From: CAIVVT01 sp963823095 | GTDB taxonomy: Bacteria; Acidobacteriota; Terriglobia; Bryobacterales; Bryobacteraceae | Assembly: GCA_963823095.1 (NCBI GenBank) | Contig: CAWGKI010000001.1 | Location: 744,001-808,000 of the forward strand | DNA: 64,000 bases | Direction: 5' to 3' | Shown: positions 59,682 to 64,000 of the stretch, piece by piece | Numbering within the stretch: position 1 is the stretch's first letter | Layout of the letters: each line of letters starts with the position of its first letter | Notes under the pieces: model-generated | What the model was told of the DNA's origin: nothing | Seen by the model: only the letters and a program-made list of their open reading frames with translations | The model's database searches: none | Translations under genes and position numbers: made by a program

Positions 59682-60284
59682 GCGTTTACACTCCGCAGAC
59701 TCTCGTACAGATGCTCCACCTGCGCAATGGTGTCATCCGTAGTTCGAGAGGTGTCAATCAGATAATCGGCGACCTTCTTCTTCTCCTCAAGCGGCATCTG
59801 GCGGCGGATGCGCGCCAACGCCTCGTCCCGGGTGACGCCGCCGCGCGCCATCGCCCGCTCGATCTGCTGCTCCTCGCCGCATACCACCAGCACCAGCTTC
59901 TGGAAGCGGCGATAGCTTCCCGTCTCCACCAGGATGGCCGCCTCCACCACGGCGAGGGCCGACGGGTCGGCGTCTTCCACTTGCTGCATCCATGCCTCTT
60001 CCCGAGACAATACGGCGGGATGGACCAGAGAGTTCAGTAATTTCAGCTTGGCCTCGTCATGGAAGACGATCCCGGCCAGGCGCCTGCGCTCGATCTGGCC
60101 GTCCGGCAAGAGGATGCCGGGCCCGAACTGCCTCGACGACTGCGTCGTAGGCTTCCCCGCCCGGCTGCAGGACGGCGTGGCCCAGGTCGTCAGCCCGCAG
60201 CACGCGGCAACCCAAGCGGCTGAGTTGATCTCCGACGAAACTCTTGCCAGTGGCCAGACCGCCCGTTAAGCCGATGCGCAGCAT
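59678..60284 (-). CDS. coaE: Dephospho-CoA kinase, one frameshift
   Basis: The start (MLRIGLTGGLATGKS, P-loop GLATGKS at residues 8-14) and RADDLGHAVLQPGG are in one frame; FHDEAKLKLLNSLVHPAV and the rest are in another. One extra base near 60129 accounts for it, giving about 201 residues. CoaE phosphorylates dephospho-CoA, the last step of coenzyme A synthesis, and is essential in most bacteria, so a genuine frameshift here would be surprising. Gene order folD-coaE-htrA, all on one strand with 22-bp and overlapping junctions, indicates an operon. Confidence 0.88.
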
Positions 60285-60306
60285 TCGGGAATCCTCGGGG
60301 CTGTCC

Positions 60307-61227
<921 letters not shown>

Positions 61228-61272
61228 TTAACTCTATGTTACCAGGAGAGTTATTCGCGTGGGGCAGCTTCA

Positions 61273-61377
61273 GTGGGGCGGCTCTCCAGAGCCGCGCGGG
61301 GCCTCCAGGCCCCGCAAGCTCTGCAAATTGGTTGGCGGGGCCTGGAGGCCCCACGCGGACCTGGAGGTCCGCCCCAC
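61273..61377. repeat. GTGGGGC-class modular palindrome, copy C
   Basis: A 105-bp element with stems GCGGCTC-TCCA-GAGCCGC, GGGGCC-TCCA-GGCCCC, GGGGCC-TGGA-GGCCCC and GCGGACC-TGGA-GGTCCGC. A partial start (GTGGGGCAG) precedes it at 61259. It separates folD from the divergent oxidoreductase gene. Nearly the same outer hairpins as copy A, with the inner ones altered. Confidence 0.87.
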
Positions 61378-61449
61378 TTTCGAACCAGCACTCCAGATCG
61401 CCTGGTGATATGCTGGCTCTCCCAAGGATTGGGAATACAGGGAGGGACA

Positions 61450-62715
61450 GTGCCAGTTTCCACAAGACGGTCTTTTGTCAGGAATTCGGCGTCGGCGGGA
61501 CTCGGAGCCGCGGCGTTCACCCTCATCCAGCCTGAACTGGTCCGCGGGGCCGGAAAGGAGAAGCTCAAGGCCGGGCTGATCGGTTGTGGAGGCCGTGGCA
61601 CACAAGCCGCTGTCGACACCCTCACCGCGAACCCCAACGTCGAACTCACGGCCATGGGCGACATCTTCGAGGATCATCTGGAAAGCTCGCTCCGTCGCTT
61701 GAGAGAGAATCCGAAGTTCGCCGCCATCGCCGGCCGCGTGAAGGTGGATCCGGAGCATCGCTTTTCCAGCTTCGACGCCTACAAGAAGGTGATGGCTTCG
61801 GACGTCGATATCGTGATGCTTTGCACGCCGCCCGGCTATCGCCCGGAGCACTTCGAAGCAGCCGTGAACGCCAAGAAGCACGTCTTCTGCGAGAAGCCGA
61901 TCGCCACCGATGCCGTGGGGGTGCGACGCTTCATGGCGGCTGCGAAAAAGTCACTGGAGCTAAAGCTATCGGTTGTTTCCGGCGCGCAACGGCACGCCGA
62001 CAAGCCCTACATTGAAACCGTCAAGAAGATCCAGGACGGCGCATTGGGCGACATCACGGCGCTTTATTCGAACTACCTGAGCGGCCCAGTCATGCACGCC
62101 GACGCGCGCGATCCGAAGTGGGGCGACATGGAGTGGCAGCACCGCAACTGGTACTCCTTCATCTGGATCTGCGGCGACCAAATGGTGGAGCAGCACTTCC
62201 ACAACATCGACTTTATGAACTGGGTGATGGGCGGGCATCCCGTGAAAGTGGTTGCCTCGGGCGGGATTTCCTGGCGTCCGCGCGAAGAGTTGTACGGCAA
62301 CATCTACGACCACATGTCGTCGGATTTCGTCTATGCCAACGGCGTCCGCCTGTCCAGCAGTTGCCGGCAATATCCGAAGGGCTGCTACAACAAAGTCGAC
62401 GACCTGATCGTAGGCACCAAGGGCCACAGCAACGGCATCGACATGGGCGAGAAAGGCATCAACCCTTACGAGCAGGAACACCTCGACCTGGTGAAGAGCA
62501 TCCTCGGAGACGGGCCGTATATGAACCAGGCCATGAGCGTCGCCGAGAGCACGCTGACCTGCATCATGGCCCGCGAATCGGCCTATTCCGGAATCGAGAT
62601 TACTTGGGATATGGCCATGGCGTCCAAGCAGGATCTGCAGCCCAAGGCCTTCGGCTACGACCTGAAGATGGAGGCTCCGCCGCTTCCGGTGCCGGGCGTC
62701 TACAAGTTCATTTAG
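61450..62715 (+). CDS. Tat-exported Gfo/Idh/MocA-family oxidoreductase
   Basis: A 421-residue protein. GTG 61450 follows GGGAGGGACA, and the start (V-P-V-S-T-R-R-S-F-V) is a Tat motif. Rossmann: LKAGLIGCGGRGTQAA, then VFCEKPIATDAVG (EKP) and the alpha/beta domain with EQHFHNIDFMNWVMGGHPVK, a His-rich variant of the typical Asp-x-x-x-His site. It belongs to the large secreted-oxidoreductase group of Planctomycetes/Acidobacteria linked to oxidative breakdown of glycans, matching the DUF1080 hydrolases nearby (3-keto route; inference). The frame extends upstream to 60988 only through copy C. Confidence 0.87.
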   Translation: MPVSTRRSFVRNSASAGLGAAAFTLIQPELVRGAGKEKLKAGLIGCGGRGTQAAVDTLTANPNVELTAMGDIFEDHLESSLRRLRENPKFAAIAGRVKVDPEHRFSSFDAYKKVMASDVDIVMLCTPPGYRPEHFEAAVNAKKHVFCEKPIATDAVGVRRFMAAAKKSLELKLSVVSGAQRHADKPYIETVKKIQDGALGDITALYSNYLSGPVMHADARDPKWGDMEWQHRNWYSFIWICGDQMVEQHFHNIDFMNWVMGGHPVKVVASGGISWRPREELYGNIYDHMSSDFVYANGVRLSSSCRQYPKGCYNKVDDLIVGTKGHSNGIDMGEKGINPYEQEHLDLVKSILGDGPYMNQAMSVAESTLTCIMARESAYSGIEITWDMAMASKQDLQPKAFGYDLKMEAPPLPVPGVYKFI

Positions 62716-62724
62716 CGCGTCGGT

Positions 62725-62827
62725 GTGGGGCGGCTCTCCAGAGCCGCGTGGGCCTTCCAGGGGGGCCCGCTCCAGAACAACCTTGCGGGCGCTGGAGCGC
62801 CCACGCGGCCGTGGACGGCCGCCCCAC
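62725..62827. repeat. GTGGGGC-class modular palindrome, copy D
   Basis: A 103-bp element with stems GCGGCTC-TCCA-GAGCCGC, a GGGCCTTCCAGGGGGGCCC-like stem and GGGCGC-TGGA-GCGCCC. The 3' end has CGGCCGTGGACGGCCG (stem CGGCCG, centre TGGA). The outer end is GTGGGGCGG/CCGCCCCAC, identical to copy A. Confidence 0.85.
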
Positions 62828-62853
62828 GCAAAAGCCTGATACCATCTGCATTT

Positions 62854-64000
62854 ATGGCTCAACCCGCAAGCCCGCCGAACCCGCCCGAAATGACTGTCAA
62901 GGCCGTCCTGCTCGGCCTGTTTCTCGCCCTCGTTTTCGGCGCAGCCAACGCCTACCTGGGCATGAAGGCGGGCCAGACCGTCGCCGCGACCATTCCCGCG
63001 GCAGTCATCGCGATGGCGCTATTCCGACTGCCCGCGTTCCGTGGCGGGATCCTCGAACAGAACATCGCGCGCACGGCCGGCAGCGTCGGCGAAGCCCTGG
63101 TGGCAGGCGCTATTTTCACCATCCCAGCGTTCATCATGGTGGAGATCAACGGCGTCCATTTGTGGAAAGATCTGCGTTCGCACTACTGGGAGGCGTCGCT
63201 CGTACTGCTGGTAGGCGGACTGATCGGCGTCTGCTTCATCACCCTGCTGCGTCGCGCCCTGTGCGTCGAGGCAGGCCTTCCCTTCCCTGAGAGCGTCGCG
63301 AGCTACGAGATCGTCAAAGCCGGTCAGGACTCCGGAGACGCCCCGCGCTACATCTTCGGAGCCATGGCGTTCGGTGGGCTGATCCAGATTCTCAAAGACC
63401 CGCGCGGTCTGCCCATCATCCGCGAATTCACCGAAGGCTTCCTGAAGTTTCCGCGCTCGGTGGTGCGTCATTTCAATTTCGACAAGACGCCTATCGGCGA
63501 CGTGGTGCACACTGGCGGAGTGCAATGGTCCACGCCGAGCCTCTCGCCGGCGCTGATCGGAATCGGATACATCATCGGACCCGAACTCTCGTCGATCAAC
63601 TTCTCGGGCGGCGTGTTGGCCTGGTGGATCTTCATCCCGCTGCTGCTCTTCTTCGACCCCGACCTGCCGCGCCGCATCGGCACCGCAGATCCCTCCATCG
63701 CCGCCTACACATTATGGTTCAACATCGTGCGTCCCATCGCCGTGGGCACCATGCTGGTCGGCGCGGCCAATACGCTGTGGGGCATGCGCAGTTCGCTGGC
63801 AACGTCGCTGAAAGGCGCTTTCGCCGCTTCCACGCGGGCCGCGCACGAGGAGCAGGCGATCGAGCGCACCGATCACGACATCCCGGCGAAGTGGATTCTG
63901 CCCGCAATCCTGGTGCTGCTGGTTCCCATCGCTTTCATCTATTACTTCTTCACGGGGGGCTGGATGCCGGCCATCGTCGCCGCGCTGGTGATGTCGGTGA
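62854..64000 (+). CDS. OPT-family oligopeptide transporter, N-terminal part (runs off the window)
   Basis: An open frame from ATG 62854 to the window end, at least 382 residues, with many hydrophobic helices. OPT features: EMTVKAVLLGLFLALVFGAANAYLGMKAG, VAATIPAAVIAMALFR, RTAGSVGEALVAGAIFTIPAF and GGLIGVCFITLLRR, then FPESVASYEIVKAGQ. These resemble the bacterial OPT group (TIGR00733-like), which imports peptides or metal-peptide chelates by proton symport. The C-terminal half is outside the window. Copy D lies between this gene and the upstream oxidoreductase gene. Confidence 0.9.
   Translation, partial: MAQPASPPNPPEMTVKAVLLGLFLALVFGAANAYLGMKAGQTVAATIPAAVIAMALFRLPAFRGGILEQNIARTAGSVGEALVAGAIFTIPAFIMVEINGVHLWKDLRSHYWEASLVLLVGGLIGVCFITLLRRALCVEAGLPFPESVASYEIVKAGQDSGDAPRYIFGAMAFGGLIQILKDPRGLPIIREFTEGFLKFPRSVVRHFNFDKTPIGDVVHTGGVQWSTPSLSPALIGIGYIIGPELSSINFSGGVLAWWIFIPLLLFFDPDLPRRIGTADPSIAAYTLWFNIVRPIAVGTMLVGAANTLWGMRSSLATSLKGAFAASTRAAHEEQAIERTDHDIPAKWILPAILVLLVPIAFIYYFFTGGWMPAIVAALVMSV

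Overview
The window reads as high-GC chromosomal DNA from a soil-type Acidobacteriota, most likely Bryobacterales/'Solibacter'-like. This is an inference from gene content: an ADOP-type duplicated permease paired with a PadR regulator, a VWFA-related secreted protein, hopanoid HpnH, an NRAMP transporter fused to a universal-stress domain, two DUF1080 proteins, a GH172 protein, several Tat-exported Gfo/Idh/MocA oxidoreductases and an acidobacterial-style FecR protein. I saw no rRNA, tRNA, phage, IS transposase or CRISPR array.

Layout. 0-11 kb: tail of an HRDC-type helicase, ADOP permease/PadR pair, SDR dehydrogenase, SWIM-SNF2 helicase, large penicillin-binding protein. 11-18 kb: orphan ParA, GH94 phosphorylase with an AmpG-like permease (likely uptake plus phosphorolysis of a glycan), CstA. 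18-20 kb: a tightly overlapping three-gene cassette made of an exported protein with a strict CX3CX6 cysteine array, a membrane-anchored thioredoxin-fold protein and a VWFA-like secreted protein. It is bounded by cstA and a short cstA relic, and it is my best candidate for an undescribed system. 20-29 kb: SIS isomerase, G1-like glutamic peptidase, TetR, hpnH with a small companion, cyclase, FecR protein, TPR protein and YvcK. 29-30 kb: repeat-rich, gene-poor DNA, then a lower-GC DUF998 membrane protein. 31-43 kb: NRAMP-Usp fusion, metzincin-like protease, GH172, GT39, HIT protein, UxaA-type dehydratase and a two-component system. 43-64 kb: two HtrA-type proteases, DUF1080 proteins, an RRM RNA-binding protein with a structured leader, DoxX-thioredoxin fusion, amidohydrolase, MFS exporter, two Gfo/Idh oxidoreductases, isochorismatase-like hydrolase, ferredoxin, the folD-coaE-htrA operon and an OPT transporter cut by the window edge.

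Two window-wide signals stand out. First, intergenic DNA carries many short modular palindromes in several families. Their stems differ freely but stay complementary around a near-constant centre (TTCA/TCCA or the complement TGAA/TGGA). Second, eight otherwise well-conserved genes, including the normally essential coaE, carry twelve single-base frameshifts, eleven of them insertions. This looks more like consensus sequencing error than gene decay, so I annotate these genes as coding with the shift positions given. All calls rest on reading the sequence and family knowledge; no database search was run.
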